This document shows positions 21,498-31,013 of a DNA stretch of 64,000 nt, one piece after another (the stretch's first letter is position 1; each line of letters starts with the position of its first letter). A program made the position numbers and the translations under genes. A model generated the notes under the pieces. It made no database searches and was not told the DNA's origin. It saw only the letters and a program-made list of their open reading frames with translations. The DNA is from SAR116 cluster bacterium AG-390-L20 (GTDB taxonomy: Bacteria > Pseudomonadota > Alphaproteobacteria > Puniceispirillales > Marisalimonadaceae), in assembly GCA_003278095.1 (NCBI GenBank), contig QCHB01000003.1, forward strand, positions 1 to 64,000, given 5' to 3'.

Positions 21498-22388
21498 TTA
21501 GTTATTTAATTTTTTATTAATATAAAGACTTAATAAGGAAGCGTCATGATCTGACCAACCCTCATTCATGGCCCCTTGAACATAAGATTTAGTACTTTTG
21601 ATAACATGTAATTCATTATTAAAATTTGATCCTTCTTCAATCATTAAATTAATGTCTTTTAAAGATGATGAAACGTTAAATGTTGAACTCAAGTTAGTCT
21701 CATTATTTTTAGCTTGTAATATAGTATTAGATTTTAGGTGAGCCACTTTAGCTGCTCCAGAGCTATCAAACATAATATCCAAAGCTTTATCAAATTTAAT
21801 TCCTGAGTTTGTCGCTAAAGACATCGCTTCACCTAAAGCGTGCCAATAAACCATCAATGGTAGATTAATAGCTAACTTCATAGCACTTCCCTTACCAACT
21901 TCACCAAGGTATTCATATCTTCTACAAATAAGCTTTAATACATGCTCAACCTTTTTAAAAGTTTCCTTGTTTCCCCCTACTAACCCTAATAAATTTCCAT
22001 CTCTTGCTGGCTTTGTCGACCCTCCTACTGGGCATTCTAAAAATTCTCCATTTAAGGAATAAGTTACCCTTTCTAAAGATTGCATTTTCTTAATGCTCGT
22101 CGTACTTAGTTCAATTATAATTTTGTTAGTTAAATCTTGATTTTTAATACCCTGAGAACTTGTATACACATAATCAAGTGCTACATCATTTCCCATAATG
22201 ATTAAAATTATGTCGTTATTTTCAAACAATTCTTTTACACTATTAGCTCTTCTTGCGCCTAATTCAACTAAAGGTGTTACTTTATTTTGCGTTCTGTTCC
22301 ATGCTGATACAATCTGATCACAATCCAAAAGCCTTTTACCAATTTCCTTACCCATTTTACCTGTACCGCAAATGCCTATTTTATTCAT
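21498..22388 (-). CDS. NAD-binding beta-hydroxyacid dehydrogenase (HIBADH-like)
   Basis: This protein of about 296 residues has an N-terminal Rossmann domain (IGICGTGKMGKEIGKRLL) and the substrate motif ECPVGGSTKPARDGNLLGLVGG. The catalytic lysine region is GKGSAMKLAINLPL, typical of the 3-hydroxyisobutyrate/6-phosphogluconate dehydrogenase superfamily. The exact substrate is unknown; GSTKPARDG differs from the commoner GGxxGAxxG of 3-hydroxyisobutyrate dehydrogenase. The ATG at 22388 has AGGAG 7 bases upstream; the GTG at 22394 in the ORF track is too close to that site. It is transcribed divergently from htpG. Confidence 0.85.
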   Translation of the reverse strand: MNKIGICGTGKMGKEIGKRLLDCDQIVSAWNRTQNKVTPLVELGARRANSVKELFENNDIILIIMGNDVALDYVYTSSQGIKNQDLTNKIIIELSTTSIKKMQSLERVTYSLNGEFLECPVGGSTKPARDGNLLGLVGGNKETFKKVEHVLKLICRRYEYLGEVGKGSAMKLAINLPLMVYWHALGEAMSLATNSGIKFDKALDIMFDSSGAAKVAHLKSNTILQAKNNETNLSSTFNVSSSLKDINLMIEEGSNFNNELHVIKSTKSYVQGAMNEGWSDHDASLLSLYINKKLNN

Positions 22389-22427
22389 AAACACACTCCT
22401 TTTAAATTTACAAAAGTAATATTATAT

Positions 22428-22457
22428 CTTGAAAATACAAATTTAAGTAACCAATTA
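22428..22457 (+). promoter_or_regulatory. Candidate heat-shock (RpoH) promoter of htpG
   Basis: CTTGAA at 22428-22433, then 17 bases, then CCAATTA at 22451-22457. This resembles the alphaproteobacterial sigma-32 pattern of CTTGAA and a CC-N-AT-type -10 box; one position of the -10 element is off. It lies about 35 bases before the htpG ATG, leaving a short leader with a GGGGA binding site. The match is by eye against remembered consensus, so confidence is moderate. Confidence 0.5.
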
Positions 22458-22491
22458 ACTAATCATAGTAATTAATTAATGGGGATTGTCG

Positions 22492-24390
22492 ATGACCAAC
22501 ATGAATAATAAATTTGAAGCAGATACCGGTAAAATTTTAGATATAGTGATTAATTCTCTTTATTCGGAAAGAGAAATTTTTTTGCGTGAGTTGGTGTCAA
22601 ATGCCTCAGATGCACTTGATAAAAGAAAATATCTTGGCTTAACAGATAAAAAAATTGCTATCTCCTCAGAAGCTTCTGAAATAAAAATTGAGGTTAATAA
22701 TAAAGACAAAACTTTATCAATTCTAGATAATGGTATTGGAATGAATGAAGAAGACCTTAAATCTTCATTGGGTACTATTGCGAGGTCAGGAACAAAGGCA
22801 TTCTTAGAACAAATTGCAACAAACGCTAAAGATAAAAAACCAGATATGTCAATGATTGGACAATTTGGTGTAGGTTTTTATGCTTCTTTTATGGTAGCCG
22901 ACAGTGTTGAAGTATTATCTAAAAAAGCAGGAGAAAACCAAGCATGGAAATGGTCTTCAGATGGAAAGTCAGGTTTTAATTTAGAAAAAGCAGATAAAGA
23001 TGATGTTGGGACATCTATTACACTTAAACTAAAAAAAGATGCAAAAGAGTTTTTAGAAGAAACTAGACTTCAATTTATTGTCAGAAAATATTCAGATCAT
23101 ATTTCTTATCCAGTTAAATTACACGAAATTGACAAAAAAGATGCAGAAATAAAAACTTTAAATGAAGCTTCAGCTTTATGGACCAGACCAGCAAAAGAAA
23201 TTAAAGAAGAGCAATACCAAGAATTTTTCTCACATATTGGCGCAGGTTTTGGAAAACCACTTTTAACCATGCATAACAATACAGAAGGGACTATTAGTTA
23301 TACTAATCTTATATGTATTCCGTCTACAAGACCGTTTGACTTATTCAATCCAGATAGAAAATCATCATTAAAATTATACATAAACAGAGTATTTATTACA
23401 GACAAGTGCGATGCATTAATTCCTAGTTATTTAAGGTTCATAAAGGGTCTAGTTGACACTCAAGATATAGATCTGAATGTAAGTAGAGAAATGTTACAAA
23501 ACAACCCTGCCGTAGCAAAGATAAGTAAATCATTAGTAGGAAAAATCTTAAGAGAACTTAAGAAAGTAAGTGAAAAGAACGCAGATGGTTATAAAAGTTT
23601 TTGGAAGGAGTATGGCGCTGTTTTGAAAGAAGGCTTGTATGAAGATGCAGAAAGAAAGGAGGCATTATTAGATTTATGTAGGTTCTCAACTAATGAAAAT
23701 GACGAACCAATATCTTTATCTGGATATGTAGAAAAAATGCCTGAAAAACAAAAGGACATCTACTATATTTCAGCTGAAACAAAAGACCAAGCCTTAGCAA
23801 GTCCTCACTTAGAAGGTTTTAAATCCAAAAAAATACCTGTTTTAATTATGACAGACGCAATTGATCAGTTTTGGTTACCTATGGTTGGATCTTTTAAGGA
23901 AAAGAAGTTTACTTCAATTACACAAGGACAGATTAATTTAGATGATCTTGGTGAAAAAAATAAAGACAAGAAAAAAGACGATAAGAATGAAAAAGAAAAA
24001 AAAGATAAAGAATATGTTGATTTAGTTGCCCAATTAAAAGTTGTATTAGGGGATCAAGTTAAAGATATTAGATTATCCTCTAAACTGACTGACAGTCCAG
24101 TCTGCCTAGTTGCTGACGAAGGCGATATGGATATTGCTATGGAGCAATTGATGGCACAGAGAGATACAAACTACAAGGGGGCTCCAAGAATATTAGAAAT
24201 TAATGGAGACCATTCACTTATTAAAAATATGAAGTCATTATTAAGTAAAAAAGAAAACAATGATTTAGTTAGTGACGCTGGAACTCTCTTATTTGAACAA
24301 GCTAGATTAATGGAAGGTAAAATGCCGGCTGATCCCGCTCAGTTTAGTAAAATAATGAACCAGTTTTTATTAAAAGCAATTCCTAACTAA
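22492..24390 (+). CDS. htpG: Chaperone HtpG (bacterial Hsp90)
   Basis: HtpG is the cytosolic ATP-dependent Hsp90 homodimer. The N-terminal GHKL ATPase domain shows FLRELVSNASDALDK, LDNGIGMNEEDL and GQFGVGFYASFMVAD. The middle domain has the LYINRVFITD and GLVDTQDIDLNVSREMLQ segments. The C-terminal dimerisation domain follows a highly charged lysine-rich linker at about residue 485-505. It has 632 residues from the ATG at 22492, which has GGGGA 6 bases upstream; the TTG at 22486 in the ORF track overlaps that site. A candidate RpoH promoter lies just upstream. The gene ends 3 bases from the convergent MFS gene. Confidence 0.97.
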   Translation: MTNMNNKFEADTGKILDIVINSLYSEREIFLRELVSNASDALDKRKYLGLTDKKIAISSEASEIKIEVNNKDKTLSILDNGIGMNEEDLKSSLGTIARSGTKAFLEQIATNAKDKKPDMSMIGQFGVGFYASFMVADSVEVLSKKAGENQAWKWSSDGKSGFNLEKADKDDVGTSITLKLKKDAKEFLEETRLQFIVRKYSDHISYPVKLHEIDKKDAEIKTLNEASALWTRPAKEIKEEQYQEFFSHIGAGFGKPLLTMHNNTEGTISYTNLICIPSTRPFDLFNPDRKSSLKLYINRVFITDKCDALIPSYLRFIKGLVDTQDIDLNVSREMLQNNPAVAKISKSLVGKILRELKKVSEKNADGYKSFWKEYGAVLKEGLYEDAERKEALLDLCRFSTNENDEPISLSGYVEKMPEKQKDIYYISAETKDQALASPHLEGFKSKKIPVLIMTDAIDQFWLPMVGSFKEKKFTSITQGQINLDDLGEKNKDKKKDDKNEKEKKDKEYVDLVAQLKVVLGDQVKDIRLSSKLTDSPVCLVADEGDMDIAMEQLMAQRDTNYKGAPRILEINGDHSLIKNMKSLLSKKENNDLVSDAGTLLFEQARLMEGKMPADPAQFSKIMNQFLLKAIPN

Positions 24391-24393
24391 CCA

Positions 24394-25629
24394 TTAATCG
24401 GATCTTTTAAAGAAAAAATAAAAAATAGTTATCAGCAGACAGAGCAATCCTAAAAGCACATTTATTTGGATTGTTCTGTCTACTGAAATTAGTGTCATAA
24501 TCCAAGATAAATTCAGTAGACCAATTGGTGCTGTTCCGATACACGTCACTAATATACCAAAATTATTTCCTTTTGATTTAGTAGATGCTTGATAAACAAG
24601 TGCACCTTGCATTGTACTAAAACCTGATAAAAAAATGCCGCCAAATGTTAAACTTACAAAAGCCAATATCAGACTAGGTGAGTAAGAAAATAAAAACATA
24701 CCTAAAAAAAATCCACTTACACCTGTAATAAAGATAACTGACAGATATTTTTGTGGAGAAAGATTACCAATAATTAAAGCCCCTATAAGAGCTCCTAAAC
24801 CTTCAGAGGAAGCTAAGATTCCAATATTAAATTCAGATAATAATAATTTTTCTCTACCTAATACGGGGATTAAAGATACTAATGGAAAACCAAAAATATT
24901 AAAGATAAGGGTTGTTATCAATACCATTCTTAAACTAACAAGACTGTATACACTTTTACCTGTTTTTAATATTTCATTTAAAAGACCATGTGCCCAATGC
25001 TCTTTTATCGCTAATGGATTTTTTTGGGCAGAATTTAGAGCAGTATCCTTATTAGAATTTTTTCTAAATATAATGATCAATCCTAAAGCTAACAGATACA
25101 TTATAAATTGAAGACTAAAAATTCCAGTAAGACCAACTAAAGTATAGAGTGTTCCAGCAAATATTGGTCCTATCAGTCTTGTTGCATTGTTGGATAATGT
25201 TTCCATAGCAAGTGAGGAGCTCAAAAGTTTCTTTTTAATATTATCCGCTAACACTCTACGCCTTACTGCAAGGTCAACCACCCATGTAATTCCATTTACA
25301 AAGGCAAGAATAAGTGCAAAAAGCATATTAAAATTATCTGTAGAAACTAAAATAACAGCCATACCAGTGAAAATATTTGAAAGTAAGTAAATGTTTTTAA
25401 TAACTAAAATTGGAGACACCCTCTCTGAAATTGTACCTATAACTATTCCCAAAAGGCTCATTGGTAACATTCTTGCTGCGAATATTACTGTAACTAAATA
25501 TGGAATTCCTAGTTCTTGGAGAGCATAAAGACTCAAAGCTAAAAACTCCATAGCACGTGCAATGCCAGTCATACAACCTGCACCCCAGAGTATCCTAAAG
25601 TCTTTATTTTTAAAACATTCCTTAATCAT
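24394..25629 (-). CDS. Major facilitator superfamily transporter (MFS_3/EntS-like)
   Basis: The 411-residue membrane protein has about twelve helices. The NKDFRILWGAGCMTGIARAM start, the inter-helix ISERVSPILVIKN segment and DLAVRRRVLADN resemble the EntS/macrolide-exporter branch of the MFS. Transport direction is therefore probably export of a small hydrophobic or siderophore-like compound, but no substrate is evident and no siderophore genes are nearby. The VOC gene lies 6 bases upstream on the same strand, so the two are probably co-transcribed. Confidence 0.82.
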   Translation of the reverse strand: MIKECFKNKDFRILWGAGCMTGIARAMEFLALSLYALQELGIPYLVTVIFAARMLPMSLLGIVIGTISERVSPILVIKNIYLLSNIFTGMAVILVSTDNFNMLFALILAFVNGITWVVDLAVRRRVLADNIKKKLLSSSLAMETLSNNATRLIGPIFAGTLYTLVGLTGIFSLQFIMYLLALGLIIIFRKNSNKDTALNSAQKNPLAIKEHWAHGLLNEILKTGKSVYSLVSLRMVLITTLIFNIFGFPLVSLIPVLGREKLLLSEFNIGILASSEGLGALIGALIIGNLSPQKYLSVIFITGVSGFFLGMFLFSYSPSLILAFVSLTFGGIFLSGFSTMQGALVYQASTKSKGNNFGILVTCIGTAPIGLLNLSWIMTLISVDRTIQINVLLGLLCLLITIFYFFFKRSD

Positions 25630-25635
25630 TATAAG

Positions 25636-26052
25636 CTAGGAAATTTTTTGATGTACTTCGACTACATTGCCTTCTGGATCTTGAAAGAAAATTTGGTGCC
25701 ATTCTTTAGCGAAAGTGGTTCCATAATCCGAAAATGGTATTTTTTCTTTCTTAAGCCTTTTAATGAATGTGTTAATATCATCAGTCCTAAAAGCTATATG
25801 CCCTTTGTCAACAGGATTAATTGCCTGATTATTTTTAAAAGCTACATTTAAATCTCGTTCTGCAAGATGCATTTCTATTTTACCTTCTGTTACGAAATTA
25901 ATTTTACCACTATACCCTCTTTTAGATGTCTCTTCTGTTCGTGGAAAATTTTCTATTGGAATACTATTCATACTAAGGATATTTTTATAAAAATTATTCA
26001 TATTATCTATATTTTTTGATACAAAATTTATATGGTGAAACTCTAATTTCAT
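25636..26052 (-). CDS. VOC-family (glyoxalase/dioxygenase-fold) protein
   Basis: The 138-residue single-domain protein has paired beta-alpha-beta-beta-beta modules. Candidate metal ligands are the histidine in LEFHHINFVSKNI, the histidine in KGHIAFRTDDI and the glutamate in DPEGNVVEVHQK. Members range from glyoxalase I and fosfomycin-resistance enzymes to ring-cleaving dioxygenases; the EMHLAER and WHQIFFQDPEGN strings fit a generic lactoylglutathione-lyase-like entry. The true reaction is not predictable. It is upstream of and probably in operon with the MFS gene. Confidence 0.8.
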   Translation of the reverse strand: MKLEFHHINFVSKNIDNMNNFYKNILSMNSIPIENFPRTEETSKRGYSGKINFVTEGKIEMHLAERDLNVAFKNNQAINPVDKGHIAFRTDDINTFIKRLKKEKIPFSDYGTTFAKEWHQIFFQDPEGNVVEVHQKIS

Positions 26053-26193
26053 TTATAATCTCCAAATTATTTAATAATCATTACATTTATGCTATATAAA
26101 ATAATTAATACTAAATAGGATAAATAAGCTAGTATTATAAGATAGAAATATTATATCTAATCATACACACGCAAAATATTTATGAGGATCAAA

Positions 26194-27384
26194 ATGCCTG
26201 ATAGTACCATTCAATTAGAAAATTCAGAAACCCAAGAAAGCATAATTAGTGAAGTAAGAGAGTCTGTCGCTAAACTTTGTGGTGATTTTCAAGGTGAATA
26301 TTGGAGAAAACTTGACAGAGAGCAAGGTTACCCTACAGAATTTGTTAAAGCTTTGACTGATGCGGGTTTTTTAGGAGCCCTTATACCGGAAGAATATGGT
26401 GGTGTTGGTTTAGGAATGGTTGCAGCATCTGTCATTTTAGAAGAAATACATAATCAAGGTTGTAATGCCGCAGCGTGTCACGCACAAATGTATACAATGG
26501 GAACTGTTCTAAGACATGGATCTGATGAACAAAAAAAGGAATATTTACCTAAGATTGCTGACGGAACTCTGAGGTTACAAGCATTCGGCGTAACTGAACC
26601 AACTAGTGGTACAGACACTACAAGTTTGAGAACTGTGGCTGTCCGTGATGGAGATGATTACATAATTAATGGACAAAAAATTTGGACTAGTAGGGCTGAA
26701 CATTCAGATTTAATGTTGTTGTTAGCTAGAACAACACCTTTAAATCAAGTTAATAAAAAGACTGAAGGTCTCTCTGTTTTTCTTTTAGATATGAGAAAGG
26801 CAAAAGGAAACGGTCTTACTATCAGGCCTATAAGAACAATGATGAACCACTCAACGACTGAAGTTTTTTTCGATAACCTTAGAATTCCTGCTTCTAATCT
26901 TATAGGTGAGGTAGACAAGGGTTTTAGATACATTTTGTCAGGTATGAATGCAGAAAGAATTTTAATTGCTGCAGAGTGTATCGGTGATGCAAAGTGGTTT
27001 ACTAAAAAATCAACTGATTATGCTAATGATAGAAATATTTTTGGAAGAGCAATTGGTAAAAACCAAGGTATTCAGTTCCCAATTGCCAAGGCTTATGCTC
27101 AAATGAGGGCTGCAGAACTTATGGTTTATCATGCAGCTAGACTATATGAAGCTGGCAAGCCGATTGGTGAAGAAGCAAATACTGCAAAATTGCTTGCAGC
27201 TGATGCCTCATGGGCGGCTGCTGAAGCTTGTGTGCAAACCCATGGTGGCTTTGGCTTTGCAGAGGAGTATGATGTTGAAAGAAAGTTTAGGGAAGCTAGA
27301 TTGTATCAAGTAGCTCCAATTTCTACTAATTTAATATTATCTTACTTAGCTGAGCATGTTTTAGGAATGCCTAGATCATATTAA
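26194..27384 (+). CDS. Acyl-CoA dehydrogenase
   Basis: This FAD enzyme of 396 residues oxidises an acyl-CoA at the alpha-beta bond and hands electrons to ETF. Visible are LIPEEYGGVGLG, the FAD-loop motif FGVTEPTSGTDTTSL, WTSRAEHSDLMLLLART and QTHGGFGFAEEYDVERKFREARL. The usual C-terminal catalytic glutamate (YEGT) is replaced by YQVAPIST. A glutamate in the isovaleryl-CoA-dehydrogenase-type position is present in GMNAERILIA and may be the base. The ATG at 26194 has GAGG 6 bases upstream and is preferred over 26182. Substrate unknown. The stop region forms a hairpin shared with the convergent gene. Confidence 0.92.
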   Translation: MPDSTIQLENSETQESIISEVRESVAKLCGDFQGEYWRKLDREQGYPTEFVKALTDAGFLGALIPEEYGGVGLGMVAASVILEEIHNQGCNAAACHAQMYTMGTVLRHGSDEQKKEYLPKIADGTLRLQAFGVTEPTSGTDTTSLRTVAVRDGDDYIINGQKIWTSRAEHSDLMLLLARTTPLNQVNKKTEGLSVFLLDMRKAKGNGLTIRPIRTMMNHSTTEVFFDNLRIPASNLIGEVDKGFRYILSGMNAERILIAAECIGDAKWFTKKSTDYANDRNIFGRAIGKNQGIQFPIAKAYAQMRAAELMVYHAARLYEAGKPIGEEANTAKLLAADASWAAAEACVQTHGGFGFAEEYDVERKFREARLYQVAPISTNLILSYLAEHVLGMPRSY

Positions 27385-27401
27385 AGATCATTTATCTTTA
27401 A
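27381..27401. terminator. AT-rich hairpin between two convergent genes
   Basis: TTAAAGAT and ATCTTTAA are perfect 8-base arms around a 5-base loop. The repeat spans the stop codons of the acyl-CoA dehydrogenase (+) and the DUF4340 gene (-), so it could act for both directions. There is no GC-rich stem and no clean T-tract, so its efficiency as an intrinsic terminator is doubtful. Confidence 0.35.
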
Positions 27402-28413
27402 CTGCAAGGTCTTCAGGCTTCAATCTTAGAATGTCGCTTGTAATAATATTTGCTAAGAACTCGAAACCTTCAGTTTTGTTCCTTATGTCTTGGGCTAGTT
27501 TTTCTGATTTTTTGTCAGTAGATTTAACTTTAATAGTTACCCAACTTTCACCATCTTTATTTGGTTCAACAGAGGTTATTGATATAACCAAACCATCTTT
27601 AATTTCATAAGTTATAGTTGGAAGATTGTCAGAATATTTTTTCAATGATTTTTTTACATCATAAAAATAAAAACTACTAATAACATCTCTAATATCACTC
27701 AGCTGAGTTTCGTCAATTTCAAAATTTAAAGATTTAGGAGCTGTTAAACTTAACTTATTATCTTTATTCTCAACTTCAAAAGTTCCATCTTTGTTGTTTA
27801 AAGTGGCTTTCATGAATTGATCGTTTTTTATTGTAAAAATTAAACTTTCAAACCAATCAGATTTAGTTGTAGGCATTCTTATAGCACCTTTTAGAAGATA
27901 GCTTTGATTTTCTTCTGGAAATCTTGCAAATTGCCCCCCGCTTAATCCTCCAACAGTCCGATCCACTTTACCAAATAAAATAGATGAATAAATTGTTCCG
28001 TCTTGTTTTTTCAAAGTAATCTTTGTTCCATAACCTTCATCCTCCTCCTTACTTTTATTTCTTTCTGGAAGAAGTAAATTTAAATCAGCATGTCTTTGTG
28101 AATCTTTTGTTTTTAATTCCTCAATTCTTAACAATGACAGACTTGTAATTAAGTTTTCCCACATACCCTGCTTAAGTGGATAACCAGATTCTGAAATATA
28201 AATATTATCTTTTTTTACCAAATTAATGTTATTTTCAAATGAGTTTATGGAAATATTATCAATTTTATTAATATTTTTGGTGAAGTCTTTTAGAAATAAA
28301 CTTCCTCTGTCTTCAAAAACGTGATTATTTGAATTTAAATTTATAGATATGATTGCTAAAATAACAAAAGTTAAAGTTACTATCGAAGTATTCATAAATT
28401 TTATTTTTGTCAT
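27388..28413 (-). CDS. DUF4340 domain protein of Gld-type ABC operon
   Basis: The protein of about 341 residues has an N-terminal membrane anchor (NTSIVTLTFVILAIISINL) and a large periplasmic region. The pattern of ETA-like beta repeats (DNISINSFENNINLVKKDN, then WENLITSLSLLRIEELKTKD, then YGTKITLKKQDGTIYSSILFGK) is that of DUF4340. Such proteins are encoded after GldG-like genes in many Proteobacteria, and the function is unknown. Start uncertain: the GTG at 28428 lacks a binding site, while the ATG at 28413 has a weak GGA 7 bases upstream. It is the last gene of the four-gene ABC operon, read from 31970 downwards. Confidence 0.8.
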   Translation of the reverse strand: MTKIKFMNTSIVTLTFVILAIISINLNSNNHVFEDRGSLFLKDFTKNINKIDNISINSFENNINLVKKDNIYISESGYPLKQGMWENLITSLSLLRIEELKTKDSQRHADLNLLLPERNKSKEEDEGYGTKITLKKQDGTIYSSILFGKVDRTVGGLSGGQFARFPEENQSYLLKGAIRMPTTKSDWFESLIFTIKNDQFMKATLNNKDGTFEVENKDNKLSLTAPKSLNFEIDETQLSDIRDVISSFYFYDVKKSLKKYSDNLPTITYEIKDGLVISITSVEPNKDGESWVTIKVKSTDKKSEKLAQDIRNKTEGFEFLANIITSDILRLKPEDLAVKDK

Positions 28414-28434
28414 ATTATAATCCAACACTCATAT

Positions 28435-30246
28435 TTAATAAGAACTTTTCTTTCTTCTAAAAGATATAATCAAGGCTAGGCCAGCAAATATGACGGGGAG
28501 TATTGCAACATTAAAAGCAATAACCCACTTTTTCAAATTTTCTACGTCTCTTCTTAAGTCAAATTTAACACTTCTTAGTTGAGATCTAGTTGACATCATT
28601 TCAGCTTTAAATCCATCAATCGCCTCGATAGTTTCAGGAGATAATATATCTATATCATCCTCATTATTCTGAGTAAGACTTCTTATTTTGTCTTCCATAC
28701 CTTTCAGCTTTTCAGCCAGTTGCTGTTCTTCTAAAAGAAACTTTTCTTCAGCAATTTTTTCAAGGGCTATAATTTTATCAAAAGGCCTATAAGAGGTACT
28801 CTTTCCTCTTAGATCAGATAAAGCACTACCTCCAATCATTTTTTCGATGACATTTAAAACAAAGTCACCATTATTCGCAAATGCACCTCTTTGTGTTAAC
28901 CAATTACGATCCATCAACATATCGGCGTCCGAAACTAATAAAATATTAGACTTATTTTGTGATTTTAATATTTGCGTTTCGTCTTTATCTTTAAAGGATG
29001 AGTTTAGTGGAGATTTTATCCAACCAGCCAGAATTAAATTTTGATTGTCTTTTTTGATATTCGGCAATAGATCTCTTGGGTCTCCTTCAGGATTACCTGC
29101 CTTTTGCGCATCACCAAGACCAGCATTTTGGCTTGAAACAATAATAGGTTCTAAGTTTGTCTTCTTGTCAATTGACTCAAAAGATCCAGCAGTTGTCATT
29201 ACTATGGTACTCAGATTTGAAAGTACACTCTCATTTTTGTTAAGTCCATTTCCCCTTATATTTAACCAAGGATAATTAGTGACCTGTATATCTCTGCCAT
29301 TTAAATTTCTAGAGATGCGAAATCCAAATTCTGAATCTAATACAGCTTTTTTGTTGTCAAACTTAATACCCCAAGTGTCCAATAATTTTTTTAGATTAGA
29401 CCTAGGGTTCATTGGAGGCATCCCTTGTTGTCGGCTAATTTCAGTTTCAGCATAAGGATCTAAAAATATTAACGTTGCTCCACCGTTTAGGATCCATTGA
29501 TCTATCATATAAAGTGTCTCATCGGACAGAAACTTTGGATGAATAATCATTAATACTTTAGTGTTTTTATTTAATTCATTGGTAGTTTCATTAACTGTTT
29601 CAACCACAAACATTTCTCTCATTTGTTTTAATATTTGTTGTTCTGGTTTACCAATTCTACTGTCAGCTTGAAGTCCAAGGTTGTCGATAATACTTATTAC
29701 TGGTTTTTTAATTTGACTAAGCTCTGAAATAAGACTTGAAAGATCATACTCTAAGAAAGTTTCTCTTTCAGGTGAAAAAATAGGAATGTTTTTTTGACCA
29801 GTAGTAGAGTTAGTAGCTGCTAATCCAAAATATAAAGCATCTGACATTTCAGTTGCAGTAAAAGAATTAATCCCCATGCCAACTGCCCTATCTTCGTAAT
29901 CAGAGAATGGTTTAGGGTCAATGATTTCAAGTGAAATCTTTCCATTAGAAATATTACTGTATGTTTTTAAGACAGTTTCCACTCTATTTGCATAAGTGGA
30001 AAGTTGGGGTACTTCTTTAACTAAATTGCCTGAAACAAATAATCTGACGTGTATTGGTTCTTTAAGATTTTTTAATAGATTAATTGTACTATCAGATAAT
30101 GAGTAAAGTTTTTTTTCAGTAAAATCAATTCTGGAGGAATTAAAGACATTATTTATAATAATATTTACACTAAAAAAGACCAAAACAGAAAAAAGTATAG
30201 ATAATCTCACAAATGTTCTTGTCTTTATATTATTTAAAAATTCCAT
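28435..30246 (-). CDS. GldG-family periplasmic ABC auxiliary protein
   Basis: The protein of about 603 residues has one N-terminal membrane helix (FVRLSILFSVLVFFSVNIIIN), a large extracytoplasmic GldG/IFT52-like domain and one C-terminal helix (VIAFNVAILPVIFAGLALII). The C-terminal helix is preceded by a long coiled-coil segment at roughly residues 500-570. Motifs such as YSLSDSTINLLKNLKEPIHVRLF, ALYFGLAA and GGATLIFLDPYAE are typical. In gliding Bacteroidetes GldG works with an ABC transporter; in Proteobacteria its role is unresolved. The ORF track's TTG at 30279 lies inside the upstream permease gene. The ATG at 30246, 7 bases after the permease stop, is the likely start. Confidence 0.85.
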   Translation of the reverse strand: MEFLNNIKTRTFVRLSILFSVLVFFSVNIIINNVFNSSRIDFTEKKLYSLSDSTINLLKNLKEPIHVRLFVSGNLVKEVPQLSTYANRVETVLKTYSNISNGKISLEIIDPKPFSDYEDRAVGMGINSFTATEMSDALYFGLAATNSTTGQKNIPIFSPERETFLEYDLSSLISELSQIKKPVISIIDNLGLQADSRIGKPEQQILKQMREMFVVETVNETTNELNKNTKVLMIIHPKFLSDETLYMIDQWILNGGATLIFLDPYAETEISRQQGMPPMNPRSNLKKLLDTWGIKFDNKKAVLDSEFGFRISRNLNGRDIQVTNYPWLNIRGNGLNKNESVLSNLSTIVMTTAGSFESIDKKTNLEPIIVSSQNAGLGDAQKAGNPEGDPRDLLPNIKKDNQNLILAGWIKSPLNSSFKDKDETQILKSQNKSNILLVSDADMLMDRNWLTQRGAFANNGDFVLNVIEKMIGGSALSDLRGKSTSYRPFDKIIALEKIAEEKFLLEEQQLAEKLKGMEDKIRSLTQNNEDDIDILSPETIEAIDGFKAEMMSTRSQLRSVKFDLRRDVENLKKWVIAFNVAILPVIFAGLALIISFRRKKSSY

Positions 30247-30253
30247 AGTTTTC

Positions 30254-31000
30254 TCAATCTGCTTTTTTAATTTGGACAAGCTGTACGTTTATCCAAATAC
30301 ACAAAATAATCATTGAAACGAAGAAAATGAGGGTCCTTAAATCAAAAACACCCATTTGAATTCTACTAAAATGGGATAGGAACGACATTGAACCAACTGT
30401 TTCTGTCACCCAGGTTGGTGTCCATGACCTCACAGACGATAAAACTAGATTAAAACCAGCCATTATTAAAACAAACCCACTTATTGAGGAGATTATAAAT
30501 GCAATTACTTGGTTTTTAGTAAGTGCAGATAAACAAGAAGTAAGAGCCAAAAAAGCGCCAGCCATTAACCAACTTCCTATATATGATATTAAAATAACAT
30601 TATTATCAGGATCCCCCAGATAATTAACTGTAACCCAAATAGGCATAGTTAAGATAAGTGCAATCAGAGTAAAAATCCAACTTGCTAAAAATTTACCTAT
30701 TACCAATTGCATATTAGTTACTGGTAAAGTTATTAGTAGTTCGATGGTACCGGATCTTCTTTCCTCAGCCCATAATCTCATACCAATAGCTGGCATTAAA
30801 ATCAAAAACAGCCATGGGTGCCATGCAAAAAAAGCTGTTAAATCTGCTTGATCACGCTCAAAGAACCTTCCTAAAAAGAAAGTCATACCAGATGAGAGGG
30901 CTAAAAAAACAAGCAAAAAAATAGAAGCTAATGGAGTTCTAAAATAACCCTTTAGTTCTCTATCAAATATTATATAAGTTTTTTCTAAATAAATTTTCAT
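30254..31000 (-). CDS. ABC-2 type permease (GldF-like)
   Basis: The 248-residue membrane protein has six helices. FDRELKGYFRTPLASIFLLVFL at the N terminus, MPAIGMRLWAEERRSGTIELLITLPVTNMQLVIGK (the coupling-helix region) and ISSISGFVLIMAG are hallmarks of ABC-2 permeases paired with GldA-like ATPases. It presumably forms a homodimer with two copies of the ATPase encoded just upstream. It is 13 bases after the ATPase gene and 7 before the gldG-like gene. Confidence 0.9.
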   Translation of the reverse strand: MKIYLEKTYIIFDRELKGYFRTPLASIFLLVFLALSSGMTFFLGRFFERDQADLTAFFAWHPWLFLILMPAIGMRLWAEERRSGTIELLITLPVTNMQLVIGKFLASWIFTLIALILTMPIWVTVNYLGDPDNNVILISYIGSWLMAGAFLALTSCLSALTKNQVIAFIISSISGFVLIMAGFNLVLSSVRSWTPTWVTETVGSMSFLSHFSRIQMGVFDLRTLIFFVSMIILCIWINVQLVQIKKAD

Positions 31001-31013
31001 AATCAGTTACCGA

